Shown: positions 27,294 to 36,972, numbered from the stretch's first letter. The stretch is DNA of 64,000 nt from Pseudomonadota bacterium (GCA_947475315.1 CANJMY010000003.1:1-64000), one strand, 5' to 3'. The notes: generated from the sequence alone by a model not told the origin. Program-made: numbers and translations.

Positions 27294-27755
27294 TTAGCTG
27301 CGGGCACCACCGGGACGGCGGCACCTGCCCGGGACGCATTTCACGTACACCTCGTGCTTGTGCGACACAACCGAGAAGCCGTTCGCCGCGGCGTGCTTCT
27401 CCTGCTGCTTCTCAACCTCGTCGTCCTCGAACTCCACGATGATGCCGCAGTCCAGGCAGATGAGGTGGTCGTGGTGTTCGCCGTCGATGGCCGGCTCGTA
27501 ACGGGCCTGGTTCTCGCCGAACTTGTGCTCGGTCGCGAGCCCACCTTCGGTCAGCAGCCGCATGGTCCGATAGACGGTGGCGTACCCGATGCCGCGCTGG
27601 ATCGCCTTGGACTGGTCCAGGATCTCAAGCAGCGAGAGGTGCTTGTCACCCGCGAAGAAGACCTCTGCGATGGCCTTGCGCTGGGACGTGAGCTTGAGCC
27701 CCTGCGTCGCCAAGTGATCGCGAAAGCGCTTCATCGCCAGGGGGGAGATCGCCAT
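27294..27755 (-). CDS. Fur family metal-responsive repressor
   Basis: A 153-residue regulator. The winged-helix part includes GLKLTSQRKAIAEVFF and GYATVYRTMRLLTEGGLA. The dimerisation and metal domain has GEHHDHLICLDCGIIVEF, with the HHDHLIC metal site and first zinc Cys pair, and a terminal CVPGRC that could give a second pair. It most resembles Fur proper, but PerR and Zur cannot be excluded from sequence alone. It lies just downstream of the ribosomal cluster terminator with its own start at 27755. Confidence 0.9.
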   Translation of the reverse strand: MAISPLAMKRFRDHLATQGLKLTSQRKAIAEVFFAGDKHLSLLEILDQSKAIQRGIGYATVYRTMRLLTEGGLATEHKFGENQARYEPAIDGEHHDHLICLDCGIIVEFEDDEVEKQQEKHAAANGFSVVSHKHEVYVKCVPGRCRRPGGARS

Positions 27756-27800
27756 GTCCGCACTCCGTGGTTCGGGTAGCCCGTCCTAACAGATCGCCGA

Positions 27801-27845
27801 GCCCAGAAACGACAACGGCGCCCGCACCAGAACAGTGCGGACGCC
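27801..27845 (-). terminator. Terminator of the ribosomal super-cluster
   Basis: About 65 bp past the rplQ stop, GGCGTCCGCAC pairs with GTGCGGGCGCC across a 7-nt loop (11 bp with one G-T pair). The minus strand then reads GTTGTCGTTTCT. The stem and T-rich run make a convincing intrinsic terminator, upstream of fur. Confidence 0.75.
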
Positions 27846-27911
27846 GGTCGCCTGGGCCTGCAGCCCGGCTTAACCCTCACCCGCGGTGACGCGGGCCAGG
27901 GGCGCGCTCGA

Positions 27912-28355
27912 TCACGCCGAAGCGGTCTCGGACGCGGCACGAGCGGGGTTGTCCACCCACTCAATGACCGCCATCGCCGCGTCGTCGCCCGGGCGGAAGC
28001 CCGCCTTGACGATGCGCGTGTAGCCGCCCTGACGAGCCGCGAAGCGAATCGCGTACTCGGTGAACAGCTTGCCGAGCGCGTCGGCGTCCAAGACCCAGCG
28101 ACGCGCGCGACGGAACGCGTGCACCCGCTTGGCCTGGGCCACCTGCAACTCGTCGCCCGACAGGCCGTCGGTCGAAGCCGGGGCGCGCTTGGCGATGGTG
28201 ACCACGCGCTCGGCGAAGCGACGAAGCTCCTTCGCGCGGGCCTCCGTGGTGCGAATGCTGCCATGGATCACGAGAGACGTGACCATGTTGCGGAACATAG
28301 CCTTCCGCTCAGTCGAGTCCATGTTGAGCTTGCGCCCACCCTTCCGGTGCCGCAT
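27912..28355 (-). CDS. rplQ: Ribosomal protein L17 (bL17)
   Basis: A 147-residue large-subunit protein at the peptide exit region. RHRKGGRKLNMDSTERKAMFRNMVTSL and IRTTEARAKELRRFAERVVTIAKR are the L17 core; GGYTRIVKAGFRPGDDAAMAVIEW closes the domain. A ~30-residue insert sits between core halves. It is the last gene of the alpha operon, 33 bp after rpoA, and is followed by a terminator. Confidence 0.98.
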   Translation of the reverse strand: MRHRKGGRKLNMDSTERKAMFRNMVTSLVIHGSIRTTEARAKELRRFAERVVTIAKRAPASTDGLSGDELQVAQAKRVHAFRRARRWVLDADALGKLFTEYAIRFAARQGGYTRIVKAGFRPGDDAAMAVIEWVDNPARAASETASA

Positions 28356-28388
28356 TGGGAAACTCCTATGGCCAATCAGGCCAGACGC

Positions 28389-29396
28389 TTAGCCGAGGCG
28401 GTGCCGCGGGAAGTTGTGGATCTTCATGCCGAGCGACAGACCGAGGTCGGAGAGGATCTCCTTGATCTCGTTCAGCGACTTACGACCGAAGTTCTTGGTC
28501 TTGAGCATCTCTGCTTCGGTCTTCTCAACCAGCTGGTAGATGTACTCGATGCCGGCGTTCTGCAGGCAGTTCTGCGAGCGAACCGAGAGCTCGAGCTCGT
28601 CGACGCGCTTGAAGAGGTTCTCATTGAACTCGGGCGACTCCTCCTCGGAGTGCTGGACCTCGGGCTCCTCCTCCTCGGCGAAGTTGATGAAGACCTGGAG
28701 CTGCTCCTTCAGGATCTTCGCCGAGAACGCCACCGCGTCCTCAGGGCGGACCGAACCGTCGGTCCAGACCTCAAGGGTCAGCTTGTCGTAGTCGGTGCGC
28801 TGGCCGACGCGGGCGTTCGTCACGAGGTAACGGACGCGCTTGATCGGGGAGAAGATGGCATCGACGGCGATGGTGCCCAGGGGATCCGACGGATCCTTGT
28901 TGAGCGAGGCGGGGACGTAGCCCTTGCCCATCTTCACGGTGAGGTCGGCCTCGAAGGTGGCCTCGTCCGTGATGGTGGCGATGGCGTGGTCGGGGTTGAG
29001 GACCTCGCACGCCGCGTCGAAGGTGATGTCACCGGCGCGGATGACGACGGTCTCGCCAGCGCGGCCCTTGGCCTTGAGGTGGCCCTTCACGGTCGCCGTC
29101 GCCGACGTGCGGAGGAGGACGCCCTTGATGTTGAGGATGATGTCCGTCACATCCTCGACGATGCCCGGGATGTAGGCGAACTCATGGTCCACACCGACGA
29201 TCTGGATCGCGGTGATGGCGGCGCCCTGCAGCGAAGACAGCAGGATGCGACGGAGCGAGTTGCCGATCGTCGTACCAAAGCCGCGCTCAAGCGGACGCAC
29301 CACGAACTTGCCGTAGCGATCGTTCGACTTGGAATCGCGCTCGACGCGACGCGGCTTGATCAGCGTGCGCCAATTGGCGTAGACGTGCTCATCCAT
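28389..29396 (-). CDS. rpoA: RNA polymerase subunit alpha
   Basis: A 335-residue assembly platform of RNA polymerase. The N-terminal domain has [25 protein letters not shown] (dimer and beta contact). The C-terminal domain has [25 protein letters not shown] and [22 protein letters not shown], which contacts UP elements and activators. The linker is acidic ([21 protein letters not shown]). It follows rpsK directly after a 105-bp gap where rpsD is expected in most bacteria. Confidence 0.98.
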   Translation of the reverse strand: MDEHVYANWRTLIKPRRVERDSKSNDRYGKFVVRPLERGFGTTIGNSLRRILLSSLQGAAITAIQIVGVDHEFAYIPGIVEDVTDIILNIKGVLLRTSATATVKGHLKAKGRAGETVVIRAGDITFDAACEVLNPDHAIATITDEATFEADLTVKMGKGYVPASLNKDPSDPLGTIAVDAIFSPIKRVRYLVTNARVGQRTDYDKLTLEVWTDGSVRPEDAVAFSAKILKEQLQVFINFAEEEEPEVQHSEEESPEFNENLFKRVDELELSVRSQNCLQNAGIEYIYQLVEKTEAEMLKTKNFGRKSLNEIKEILSDLGLSLGMKIHNFPRHRLG

Positions 29397-29501
29397 GGGA
29401 GAACCTCAGGGACCGCCCCTTCTTTGCGGAACTAAGCCGCAACACGGGATCGGTCGGGTGGAAGCCAGCGAGGAGTAAAGAACGAGGACGCGCCCACGTA
29501 C

Positions 29502-29894
29502 TCAGACGCGGCGCTTCTTCGGGGGACGGCACCCGTTGTGCGGGATCGGCGTCACGTCGCGGATCAGCGTGATCTTCAGACCGGAGTTCGCGATGGCGCG
29601 GAGCGCCGACTCACGACCGGTACCGGGGCCCTTCACGCAGACGCCGAGCGCCTTCATGCCGTGCTCCTGAGCCTTGCGGGCCGCGTCTTCCGCAACCAGC
29701 TGCGCCGCGAACGGCGTGCTCTTGCGCGAGCCCTTGAAGCCGAGGACACCAGCCGCCGACCAGGCGACGGTGTTGCCCGCAGGATCCGTGATGGTCACGA
29801 TCGTGTTGTTGAACGTGGCCTGGATGTGCGCGACACCGGCAGGGACGTTCTTCTTGGTACGGCGCTTGGGCGCCTTGTTCGCAGGAGTAGCCAT
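29502..29894 (-). CDS. rpsK: Ribosomal protein S11 (uS11)
   Basis: A 130-residue small-subunit platform protein. [48 protein letters not shown] and [18 protein letters not shown] are diagnostic. It follows rpsM by 17 bp. rpsD, which normally comes next, is absent; the 105-bp gap to rpoA has no coding potential for it. Confidence 0.98.
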   Translation of the reverse strand: MATPANKAPKRRTKKNVPAGVAHIQATFNNTIVTITDPAGNTVAWSAAGVLGFKGSRKSTPFAAQLVAEDAARKAQEHGMKALGVCVKGPGTGRESALRAIANSGLKITLIRDVTPIPHNGCRPPKKRRV

Positions 29895-29911
29895 AATTTA
29901 ATTCCGCCCAA

Positions 29912-30289
29912 TCACTTGGTTGCGATCTTCTTGCCGGCGACAGTCTTGCGCGGACCCTTGCGGGTACGAGCGTTCGTGTGCGTCCGCTGTCCACGGGCCG
30001 GCAGTCCGCGACGATGCCGCGAGCCACGGTACGAGCCCATGTCGATGAGCCGCTTGATGTTCTGGGAGACCTCCTTGCGGAGCTCACCTTCCACCCGGCA
30101 CTTGGTCTGGATGATCTCGCGGAGGCGCGCGACCTGGTGATCCGTGAGGTGCGTGACGCGAGTGGTCGGGTCAATGCCCAACGTCTCGACGATCTCGCGC
30201 GCCGTGGTCTGACCAATCCCGTAGATGTAGGTCAACGCGATCCAGACCAGCTTGTTGCGGGGCAGGTCAACGCCTTCGATACGTGCCAC
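29912..30289 (-). CDS. rpsM: Ribosomal protein S13 (uS13)
   Basis: A 125-residue small-subunit head protein. I start it at a GTG (30289) because [12 protein letters not shown] is the family N-terminus and AGAGGAA precedes it. A longer in-frame TTG at 30409 would add 40 unrelated residues. [16 protein letters not shown] and [30 protein letters not shown] confirm identity. Upstream, a 152-bp spacer separates it from secY; adk, map, infA and rpmJ, often found there, are absent. Confidence 0.97.
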   Translation of the reverse strand: MARIEGVDLPRNKLVWIALTYIYGIGQTTAREIVETLGIDPTTRVTHLTDHQVARLREIIQTKCRVEGELRKEVSQNIKRLIDMGSYRGSRHRRGLPARGQRTHTNARTRKGPRKTVAGKKIATK

Positions 30290-30441
30290 TGTGTTCCTCT
30301 CGTTCCCAGGGACCTTGCGGCCCCCCAAATTCCGTTGCTGTCGACCTTTTGGAGCAAAGCCCCGAAAGGTTGCGACGCGGCCGGGCGCTCTTATCCGGTT
30401 CCACGTCAAGTCTCAAGCCAGAATCGCTCTGGCCAGGGTTT

Positions 30442-31791
30442 CTACACGAAGGGCCCCTGCCCTCCGAGCCTGCGCCGCCTGTTGCGGACGCGATCTCCCT
30501 CGGGTTGAGGGCCACTCAAAGTCGAGTAGTGCTTCGTCGAGAGCTTCGCCTGGATCTGGCCGACCGTGTCCAGGGTGACGCCCACGAGGATGAGCACGCT
30601 AGTGCCGCCGAACGTGAACGGGAGGTTCAGGTCCTTGCCCAGGATGGTCGGGAGCACGCAGAGCACCGCGAGGTACACCGCACCGCCGGCCGTCAGTCGG
30701 GTCAGCAGCCAATCGAGGTACGCCGCCGTCTCACGGCCCGGGCGCACCCGCGGGATGAAGCCACCCTGCTTCTTGAGGTTGTCGGCGACATCCTCAGGGT
30801 TGAACTGCATCGCCGTGTAGAAGTACGCGAAGAAGATGATCAACGCGACGTACGAGAAGTTGTAGAGCCAAGCGCCTGGGTAGAAGGCCTGGCTGATCCA
30901 CTGCAGCGCAGTGGCCTGTGGGAAGAACTGCATCGCGGTCGACGGCAGCATCAGCAGCGACGACGCGAAGATAGGCGGCACGACGCCCGAGTTGTTGATC
31001 TTGAGCGGGAGGTAGGTCGTCTCCCCCTCATAGATGTTGGCGCCCATCACGCGGCGGGCGTGCTGCAACGGGACCCGGCGCTGACCACGCTCGATGAACA
31101 CGATGCCGTAAATCACGGCGAACATGCCCACGAGGACCAGCGAGACCTCGAGCAGGTTGATCTGGCCCTTCTGGATGAGCGTGTACGCCTGGAAGACCGA
31201 GGACGGACCGCGCGCCAAGATGCCGGTGGAGATGATGATCGACGAGCCGTTGCCGATGCCGTGCTCGGTGATGCGCTCGCCGAGCCACATGATAAAGCAC
31301 GAGCCCGCGGTCATCGTCAGCGCGGTCATGGCCCGGAAGGCCCAGCCAGGCTCGAGGACGACAGTGGACTGCCCCACCACCATCTGCTCCAGCCCCGTGG
31401 CGATCGCGAGCGACTGCACCACGGAGATGATGATGGTCAGGTAGCGGGTGTACTGATTCAGCGTCGCTCGACCCGCCTGCCCTTCGTCCTTGAGACGCTT
31501 GAGCCGGGGCTCCATCTCAGCGAGGAGCTGAACGATGATCGACGCCGTGATGTACGGCATGATGCCGAGCACGAACACGCTGAACTGGTCCAGCGCGCCG
31601 CCCGAGAACATGTTGTACAGCCCGAACAGCGTGTTCGACTGGTTGTCAAACCAGTGCGCCAACGCGATCCGGTCGATACCAGGCGCGGGCACGAAGATGC
31701 CCATGCGGTAGACGCCGAGCATGCCCAACGTGAACAGGACCCGCTTACGCAGGTCCTCCATCTCCCAGATCTCGGAGAAGATATTCGCCAA
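30442..31791 (-). CDS. secY: Protein translocase channel subunit SecY
   Basis: A 449-residue, ten-helix membrane channel. LGVYRMGIFVPAPGIDR (TM1 and plug region), FVLGIMPYITASIIVQLL (TM2), and the conserved QRRVPLQHARR loop plus KINNSGVVPPIFASSLLMLP (C4 to TM7) are typical. PEDVADNLKKQGGFIPRVRPG is the C5 loop that binds SecA and the ribosome. It works with SecE (53.9 kb) and SecG (26.6 kb), and sits in its usual place after rplO. Confidence 0.98.
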   Translation of the reverse strand: MANIFSEIWEMEDLRKRVLFTLGMLGVYRMGIFVPAPGIDRIALAHWFDNQSNTLFGLYNMFSGGALDQFSVFVLGIMPYITASIIVQLLAEMEPRLKRLKDEGQAGRATLNQYTRYLTIIISVVQSLAIATGLEQMVVGQSTVVLEPGWAFRAMTALTMTAGSCFIMWLGERITEHGIGNGSSIIISTGILARGPSSVFQAYTLIQKGQINLLEVSLVLVGMFAVIYGIVFIERGQRRVPLQHARRVMGANIYEGETTYLPLKINNSGVVPPIFASSLLMLPSTAMQFFPQATALQWISQAFYPGAWLYNFSYVALIIFFAYFYTAMQFNPEDVADNLKKQGGFIPRVRPGRETAAYLDWLLTRLTAGGAVYLAVLCVLPTILGKDLNLPFTFGGTSVLILVGVTLDTVGQIQAKLSTKHYSTLSGPQPEGDRVRNRRRRLGGQGPFV

Positions 31792-31834
31792 GTTCTCCCC
31801 GGGGGGTGTTCAGGTTGCGCTGAACCGCGAGTCT

Positions 31835-32305
31835 TTACTCGGCGGCCGCGACGTCAGAAGGAGTCTCGACCGTGCCGCCGGCGGCGACGATCTTCGCACG
31901 AGCGCTGTCGGACACCTTGGCGAGCTTCACGTGCAGGGCCACCGTGATCTCACCGCGGCCGAGCAGCTTGACGCCATCCTTGCCCACGCGGCTGATGATG
32001 CCAGCGTCAGCGAGGAAGTCCGCAGTCACCTGCGTTCCCGCTTCCACGTCTCCAAGCTTCTCAAGGTTCACAACCTCGAAGTCCTTGGAGAACTGGTTGA
32101 AGAAGCCGCGCTTCGGCAGACGGCGATGCAGAGGCATCTGGCCGCCCTCGAAGTAGGCGCGCACCTTATGGCCCGAGCGCGACTTGTCGCCCTTGGTACC
32201 ACGACCGGCATTGCGACCCTTGCCGGATCCCTCACCACGGCCAACGCGCATGCGCGTCTTGCGGGAGCCGGGATTCGGAGCAAGGTTGGAAAGTTCGTTC
32301 GCCAT
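31835..32305 (-). CDS. rplO: Ribosomal protein L15 (uL15)
   Basis: A 156-residue large-subunit protein. LSNLAPNPGSRKTRMRVGRGEGSGKGRNAGRGTKGDKSRSG is the extended N-terminal arm threading through 23S rRNA, and FEGGQMPLHRRLPKRGF is the family signature. Gene order is secY-rplO-rpmD as usual. It starts at ATG 32305, 54 bp past rpmD. Confidence 0.98.
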   Translation of the reverse strand: MANELSNLAPNPGSRKTRMRVGRGEGSGKGRNAGRGTKGDKSRSGHKVRAYFEGGQMPLHRRLPKRGFFNQFSKDFEVVNLEKLGDVEAGTQVTADFLADAGIISRVGKDGVKLLGRGEITVALHVKLAKVSDSARAKIVAAGGTVETPSDVAAAE

Positions 32306-32359
32306 GAATCACCTAAGAGTTGGCACCGAAGCCAGTGACGTCAAGAGGAGGCCGAAGCC

Positions 32360-32542
32360 TCACTCCGCCTCAACCGCATCGACCAGGTGGATGACCTTCT
32401 TGACCATGCCGCGAACGGCAGGCGTGTTCTCGAGCACGCGGGACTGCCCGATCTTGCGGAGACCGAGACCGCGCACGGTCTCCATCACGCGTTCCGGGTG
32501 TCCGATCGTGCTGCGCTTGAGCGTGACCTTGAGATGCTTCAT
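32360..32542 (-). CDS. rpmD: Ribosomal protein L30 (uL30)
   Basis: A 60-residue large-subunit protein. [45 protein letters not shown] covers the typical L30 sheet-helix motif. I start at ATG 32542 (MKHLKV); an ATG 12 bp upstream overlaps the end of rpsE. The gap to rpsE is 8 bp. Confidence 0.96.
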   Translation of the reverse strand: MKHLKVTLKRSTIGHPERVMETVRGLGLRKIGQSRVLENTPAVRGMVKKVIHLVDAVEAE

Positions 32543-32550
32543 CGTCAGCC

Positions 32551-33123
32551 TCACAGCGCCGCGGGGGCGACCGAGTGGTGCACGGTGTAGTTGCGACGAA
32601 CGCCGTCGACGTCGGCGCCGAGGCGCGCGGCGTACTGCTCAGCGCTCTCGAGCTGGGACAGCGCGGCGAACGTGGCACGAACCACGTTGTGCGGATTGGA
32701 GGAGCGCAGCGACTTCGTGAGCGCATCGGTCACGCCGATGGCCTCGAGGATCGCGCGAACCGCCGGACCAGCGATAACGCCGGTACCAGGCGAGGCGGGC
32801 TTGAGCAGCACTGTACCGGCGCCGAAGCGACCGAGAACGTCGTGCGGAATCGTGCCACCGACGAGCGGGATAGACCGCATCGTCTTCTTGGCGCGTTCCA
32901 TGCCCTTGCGGATCGCCTCGGGCACCTCGTTCGCCTTGCCGAATCCGACTCCGACAGAGCCGTTTCCGTCACCAACGACGATGATCGCCGCGAAGCTGAA
33001 GCGCTTGCCGCCCTTGACGACCTTCGCGACGCGATTGATGAAGATCACCTTCTCGATGAGGTTCGAATCTTCTTCATCACGACGCGGCTTGTCATCGCGG
33101 CGGGGCTTGCTGGACTTGGCCAT
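32551..33123 (-). CDS. rpsE: Ribosomal protein S5 (uS5)
   Basis: A 190-residue small-subunit protein near the mRNA entry. [23 protein letters not shown] is the double-stranded RNA binding domain, and [21 protein letters not shown] is the family helix. [32 protein letters not shown] is the C-terminal domain. The Lys/Arg-rich N-tail ([14 protein letters not shown]) is lineage-specific. Confidence 0.98.
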   Translation of the reverse strand: MAKSSKPRRDDKPRRDEEDSNLIEKVIFINRVAKVVKGGKRFSFAAIIVVGDGNGSVGVGFGKANEVPEAIRKGMERAKKTMRSIPLVGGTIPHDVLGRFGAGTVLLKPASPGTGVIAGPAVRAILEAIGVTDALTKSLRSSNPHNVVRATFAALSQLESAEQYAARLGADVDGVRRNYTVHHSVAPAAL

Positions 33124-33146
33124 GGAGTCTCCTGGCTCGAAACCGT

Positions 33147-33512
33147 TCAGAAGTCGAGGCCGCCCTCGCGAGCGCCGTCAGCCAGCGCCGCGACGCGGCC
33201 GTGGTACAGGTAGCCGCCGCGGTCAAAAACCACGGCAGAGATGTCAGCGGCCTTGGCCTTCTCGGCGAGCAGCTTGCCCACCGCGACGGACGCAGCCTTC
33301 TTGTCGTCGAACGACTGGCCCTTGAGCTCCGGCGACAGCGTGGAAGCGGCCACGAGGGTCTTTCCAGCGATGTCGTCGATGATCTGGGCGTAGATGTGCA
33401 CCGTAGAACGGTAGACCGCCACGCGAGGGCGCTCGGCCGTCCCGCGGAGGTGCTTCCGGATGCCCTGGCGGCGCTTGCTGCGGGCCGCGATCTTCGGATT
33501 CTTGGTCGTCAT
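33147..33512 (-). CDS. rplR: Ribosomal protein L18 (uL18)
   Basis: A 121-residue protein that binds 5S rRNA in the central protuberance. [34 protein letters not shown] and [28 protein letters not shown] are the diagnostic N- and C-terminal segments. It lies between rplF and rpsE as usual, with short gaps. Confidence 0.98.
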   Translation of the reverse strand: MTTKNPKIAARSKRRQGIRKHLRGTAERPRVAVYRSTVHIYAQIIDDIAGKTLVAASTLSPELKGQSFDDKKAASVAVGKLLAEKAKAADISAVVFDRGGYLYHGRVAALADGAREGGLDF

Positions 33513-33534
33513 GAACGAACTCCGTAGCGGCGCA

Positions 33535-34068
33535 CTAGGCGCTCTTGCCGGCCTTCAGCGAAACGTGCTCACCCTCGTGGCGGATGCCCTTGCCCTTGTA
33601 ACGATCCGGCGGACGGTAGGCGCGGAGATTAGCCGCGACCTGGCCGACGCGCGCACGGTCGATACCGGCGAGCAGGAGCTTCCCATCCTTGTCCACAGCG
33701 ATGGTGACATCGCCAGGGATCGGGAACTCGATGGGATGCGAGTAGCCGAGATTCATCACGAGCGTCTTACCCTTGACCTCGGCCTTGTAGCCGATGCCCT
33801 GGATTTCGAGCTTGCGAGCGAACCCGGTGGTGACGCCAACAACCATGTTGTTGACGAGCGCCCGCATGAGGCCATGGTTGGCACGGGTCGAAGTCAGCTC
33901 GTCGGCGCGCGTAAACGAGAGGGTGTTGCCCTCCAGGTGCGCAGTGATGCCGTCGATGACGTTGAGCCCGAGCTCGCCCTTGGGCCCCTTGATCGTCACG
34001 GACGCGCCGGAGAGGCTAGCCGTGACGTTCGCGGGAAGCGAAATGATCTTCTTACCGATGCGCGACAT
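33535..34068 (-). CDS. rplF: Ribosomal protein L6 (uL6)
   Basis: A 177-residue protein next to the sarcin-ricin loop. It has two homologous RNA-binding folds: [33 protein letters not shown] first, then [56 protein letters not shown] is the conserved C-terminal rRNA contact. Confidence 0.98.
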   Translation of the reverse strand: MSRIGKKIISLPANVTASLSGASVTIKGPKGELGLNVIDGITAHLEGNTLSFTRADELTSTRANHGLMRALVNNMVVGVTTGFARKLEIQGIGYKAEVKGKTLVMNLGYSHPIEFPIPGDVTIAVDKDGKLLLAGIDRARVGQVAANLRAYRPPDRYKGKGIRHEGEHVSLKAGKSA

Positions 34069-34076
34069 GGGTCACC

Positions 34077-34469
34077 TTACCAGACGTGGCAGAGGACTTC
34101 GCCACCGACGCCGGCGATACGCGCCTGGCTATCCGTGAGGAGCCCCTTCGGGGTGGTGAGGATGGCGATCCCGAGACCGTTGCGGACGCGGGGAATGTCT
34201 TCCTTCCCGACGTAGACGCGACGGCCGGGCTTGCTCACGCGGGTGATGCCACGAATGGTGCCCGCGGCACCCGCGTACTTCAGGAAGACCTTGATCTGAC
34301 CCTGCGCGTCCGCATCGACGTCGTCGATGAAACCCTCGAGGAAGCCTTCCAGCTTGAGGATCTTGACGACCTCGAGCTTGAGCTTCGAGCGGGGCACCAG
34401 CAAGCTGGCATGGCCAGCCGCCTGGGCGTTGCGAATGCGAGTCAAAAGGTCAGCGATGGGATCGGTCAT
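34077..34469 (-). CDS. rpsH: Ribosomal protein S8 (uS8)
   Basis: A 130-residue small-subunit protein. TDPIADLLTRIRNA is the N-terminus; an ATG nine bases upstream is less likely. RVSKPGRRVYVGKEDIPRV and GLGIAILTTPKGLLTDSQARIAGVGGEVLC are the C-terminal rRNA-binding signature. In E. coli S8 also represses the spc operon at rplE. rpsN (S14), normally between rplE and rpsH, is absent; only 37 bp separate the genes. Confidence 0.98.
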   Translation of the reverse strand: MTDPIADLLTRIRNAQAAGHASLLVPRSKLKLEVVKILKLEGFLEGFIDDVDADAQGQIKVFLKYAGAAGTIRGITRVSKPGRRVYVGKEDIPRVRNGLGIAILTTPKGLLTDSQARIAGVGGEVLCHVW

Positions 34470-34506
34470 CGACCACACTCCACGAATTCAGTCCGCCGGA
34501 GACAGT

Positions 34507-35061
34507 TCACTTGGAAAAAGGCATGCCGAGCTTGGTGAGAAGCGCACGCCCTTCGTCGTCGGTCTTCGCGGTGGTCACGAAGATGATGTTCATGCCGTTG
34601 ACGCGAGTGACCTTGTCGTAGTCGATCTCAGGGAAGATGATCTGCTCAGACAGGCCCATCGAGTAGTTACCACGGCCGTCAAACGCCTTGGGGTTGACGC
34701 CGCGAAAGTCACGGATGCGAGGAATCGACAGCGAGATGAGGCGGTCGAAGAACTCCCACATCCGATCGCCGCGCAGAGTGACCCGCGCACCGATGGGGAG
34801 GTTCTCGCGAATCTTGAAGTTGGCCACCGACTTGCGGGTGCGCGTCACGACGGCCTTCTGGCCAGCGATCAACGAAACCTCGTCGACGATCGACTCAAGA
34901 ATCTTCTGGTTCTGAACCACGTCCTTGGAGGTCGTGTTGATCACGACCTTCATGAGACGAGGAACTTCCATCACATTGCCGTAGTTGAACTCAGACTGAA
35001 GCGCGCCCGCGACGGAGTCGCGGTACTTCACCTTGAGACGGGGCACATAGGTAGACGTCAT
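34507..35061 (-). CDS. rplE: Ribosomal protein L5 (uL5)
   Basis: A 184-residue protein that binds 5S rRNA and P-site t[71 protein letters not shown] and [31 protein letters not shown] are diagnostic. It ends 8 bp before... rplX lies 8 bp upstream, and rpsH follows directly without rpsN. Confidence 0.98.
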   Translation of the reverse strand: MTSTYVPRLKVKYRDSVAGALQSEFNYGNVMEVPRLMKVVINTTSKDVVQNQKILESIVDEVSLIAGQKAVVTRTRKSVANFKIRENLPIGARVTLRGDRMWEFFDRLISLSIPRIRDFRGVNPKAFDGRGNYSMGLSEQIIFPEIDYDKVTRVNGMNIIFVTTAKTDDEGRALLTKLGMPFSK

Positions 35062-35069
35062 CGCTTACC

Positions 35070-35396
35070 TCACTCCTTGTCGATCGGCGTGCCGGTCTTG
35101 CGATCGACCCGCACCTTCTTGCCGTCGACGATCTGGTACCCAACCTTGATGCGCCGCTTCGCGTCGGCGTCCCACAGGGCCACGTTGGACACGTCCATCA
35201 ACGCTTCCTTGTGGATGATTCCGCCGGCCTGCTCGCCGACGCCCTTCTGGTGGCGAGTCACCACGCGAGCGCCTTCGACGGCCACATGGCGCGTCTCCGG
35301 ATCAACGCGGAGCACCTTGCCGACCTTGCCCCGGTCCTTGCCCGCGATAACGACCACGGAGTCGCCTCGACGGATGCGCAGCTTGTTCTTGGACAT
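35070..35396 (-). CDS. rplX: Ribosomal protein L24 (uL24)
   Basis: A 108-residue assembly-initiating large-subunit protein. The KOW motif [28 protein letters not shown] is clear, followed by [35 protein letters not shown]. It follows rplN by 13 bp, in the standard rplN-rplX-rplE order. Confidence 0.98.
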   Translation of the reverse strand: MSKNKLRIRRGDSVVVIAGKDRGKVGKVLRVDPETRHVAVEGARVVTRHQKGVGEQAGGIIHKEALMDVSNVALWDADAKRRIKVGYQIVDGKKVRVDRKTGTPIDKE

Positions 35397-35409
35397 GGAG
35401 ACTCCGACC

Positions 35410-35778
35410 TTACAGGACTTCAGGAGCGAGGGAGACGATCTTCATGAACCCGCGGGCACGCAGCTCGCGCGCCACCGGCCCGAAGATACGGCTGCCGATC
35501 GGCTCGTCGTCCTTGTTGATGAGCACGGCGCTGTTCGTGTCGAACCGGACGTAGGTCCCGTCCGCACGACGGCACTCTTTGGCCGTGCGCACGACAACGG
35601 CGCGGGCGATTTCGCCCTTCTTGACCTTACCGTTCGGGATCGCATCGCGAACCGCGACGATGATGATGTCGCCAAGATGCGCGTAGCGGCGCTTCGAGCC
35701 GCCGATCACCTTGACACACTTGACTTTCTTGGCGCCGGAGTTGTCTGCGACATCCAGCACGGTCTCCATCTGAATCAT
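35410..35778 (-). CDS. rplN: Ribosomal protein L14 (uL14)
   Basis: A 122-residue protein at the intersubunit interface. [44 protein letters not shown] and [18 protein letters not shown] are diagnostic. It forms the L3-L14 neighbourhood on the 50S surface, yet the L3 gene itself is missing from this cluster. Confidence 0.98.
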   Translation of the reverse strand: MIQMETVLDVADNSGAKKVKCVKVIGGSKRRYAHLGDIIIVAVRDAIPNGKVKKGEIARAVVVRTAKECRRADGTYVRFDTNSAVLINKDDEPIGSRIFGPVARELRARGFMKIVSLAPEVL

Positions 35779-35802
35779 GGCACGCCTCCGTGAGCTTCTG
35801 GA

Positions 35803-36069
35803 CTAGTTCGCAATCGGCGAGCGACGGTCGATCACCGACCAGCGCTTGTTCTTCGAGATGGGCGGAACTTCCCGGATCACGACGGTGTCGTTCTCCTGGC
35901 AGACGTTCGCGTCATCGTGAGCCTTGTAGGTCTTGGTCCGCGTGATGTACTTGTGGTACCGCGGATGCTTGACCAGGCGCGTCACTTCGACGGTCACCGT
36001 CTTGTCCATCTTGGACGACACGACGCGGCCTTCGAGCACGCGACCGCGCTGGGTAGTCTCCTCGCTCAT
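35803..36069 (-). CDS. rpsQ: Ribosomal protein S17 (uS17)
   Basis: An 88-residue OB-fold small-subunit protein. [42 protein letters not shown] and [18 protein letters not shown]-like segments are diagnostic. It is separated from rpmC by 160 bp, unusual for a pair that normally overlaps or nearly touches; that spacer carries hairpins. Confidence 0.97.
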   Translation of the reverse strand: MSEETTQRGRVLEGRVVSSKMDKTVTVEVTRLVKHPRYHKYITRTKTYKAHDDANVCQENDTVVIREVPPISKNKRWSVIDRRSPIAN

Positions 36070-36099
36070 GATGGCACGACTCCTAGACCGCGTTTACGC

Positions 36100-36229
36100 G
36101 ATCTCTTGCGACGAATCAGGTGACGATGGGACCCGAGGGTCTCCCGCAAGATGCGGGACTCGACGGTTCCATGGACACCTACCGGCCGTCGACCGGTTGG
36201 TGTCACTTGAGCGCCCGCGCTATTAACGC
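36100..36229 (-). promoter_or_regulatory. Structured rpmC-rpsQ spacer
   Basis: In the 160-bp spacer the strongest inverted repeat pairs GACACC-T-ACCGG (36174-36185) with CCGGT-T-GGTGTC (36193-36204): eleven pairs, one mismatch, a 7-nt loop. A second stem TCCCGC/GCGGGA lies near 36140-36157. A third, AGCGCC (36210-36215) with GGCGCT (36234-36239), would enclose the rpmC stop. No T-run follows, so it looks like a regulatory or processing element rather than a plain terminator. Confidence 0.5.
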
Positions 36230-36553
36230 TTAAGGCGCTATCTTGTCAACAACACCCTGAAGAAAACCACCGGTCGCCGCAGCAGCGGCAGGCTTAACGC
36301 CCGCCAACGTGCGAAGATCGACGTGGTGCTTCGCGGCGAGCGCGGCCTTGGGGAGGCCCGCAGCGATCTCACGACGGCGGATCTCCGTGTGGATGCGCGC
36401 GATGTCCTTGCGAGCCTGGCTCAGCACGGACGTGTTCTGGAGGCGGCTGCTCGCGAGCTGGAACCGCATGCGGACGAGCTCGCGCTCGCGCAAGGCCAGT
36501 TCACGAACGAGGGCCGCGTCATCCAAACCAGTGATGGTCTCGGTGCCGGACAT
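36230..36553 (-). CDS. rpmC: Ribosomal protein L29 (uL29) with C-terminal extension
   Basis: A 107-residue protein; L29 is usually 60 to 75 residues. The L29 core (LDDAALVRELALRERELVRMRFQLAS then NTSVLSQARKDIARIHTEIRRREI) ends near residue 64. The remaining ~40 residues (LPKAALAAKHHVDLRTLAGVKPAAAAATGGFLQGVVDKIAP) are an Ala-rich, partly hydrophobic extension. L29 lies at the tunnel exit, where trigger factor and SRP dock. Its start overlaps the rplP stop by one base (TGATG). Confidence 0.9.
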   Translation of the reverse strand: MSGTETITGLDDAALVRELALRERELVRMRFQLASSRLQNTSVLSQARKDIARIHTEIRRREIAAGLPKAALAAKHHVDLRTLAGVKPAAAAATGGFLQGVVDKIAP

Positions 36554-36972
36554 CAGATCACCTCGTCGGCGCGCGCGATCACGCGCGTCGGAATGCCGAG
36601 CTTGGTCGAAGCAAGGCGAAGAGCCGCCTTCGCGGTCTCCGCGTCGACGCCGTCGAGCTCGTAGAGAATGCGACCGGCCTTGACCACGGCGACCCAGCCC
36701 TCGACCGCGCCCTTACCGGTACCCATTCGGGTTTCGGCCGGCTTCTTGGTCACGGACTTGTCCGGGAAGATCCGGATGAAGACCTTACCGCCACGCTTGA
36801 TGTGGCGGGTGAGAGCGACACGAGCCGCCTCGATCTGGCGGGCCGTGACCCAACCAGGCGCAGTGGCCTGAAGGGCGTAGTCGCCGAACGACACGTCGCT
36901 GCCGCGCCAGGCAAAGCCGTTCATACGGCCCTTCTGCATCTTGCGATGCTTGACGCGCTTGGGGGAAAGCAT
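36553..36972 (-). CDS. rplP: Ribosomal protein L16 (uL16)
   Basis: A 139-residue protein near the A-site. [93 protein letters not shown] are diagnostic. It is preceded by an 86-bp hairpin-rich spacer after rpsC and overlaps rpmC by one base. Confidence 0.98.
   Translation of the reverse strand: MLSPKRVKHRKMQKGRMNGFAWRGSDVSFGDYALQATAPGWVTARQIEAARVALTRHIKRGGKVFIRIFPDKSVTKKPAETRMGTGKGAVEGWVAVVKAGRILYELDGVDAETAKAALRLASTKLGIPTRVIARADEVI

Noticed and set aside
30290-30409. N-terminal extension of S13 from a TTG
   Set aside because: The 40 residues match nothing in S13, and a GTG with a good ribosome binding site matches the family start.
30290-30441. Possible rpmJ (L36) between secY and rpsM
   Set aside because: No frame shows the conserved cysteine/histidine pattern of L36.
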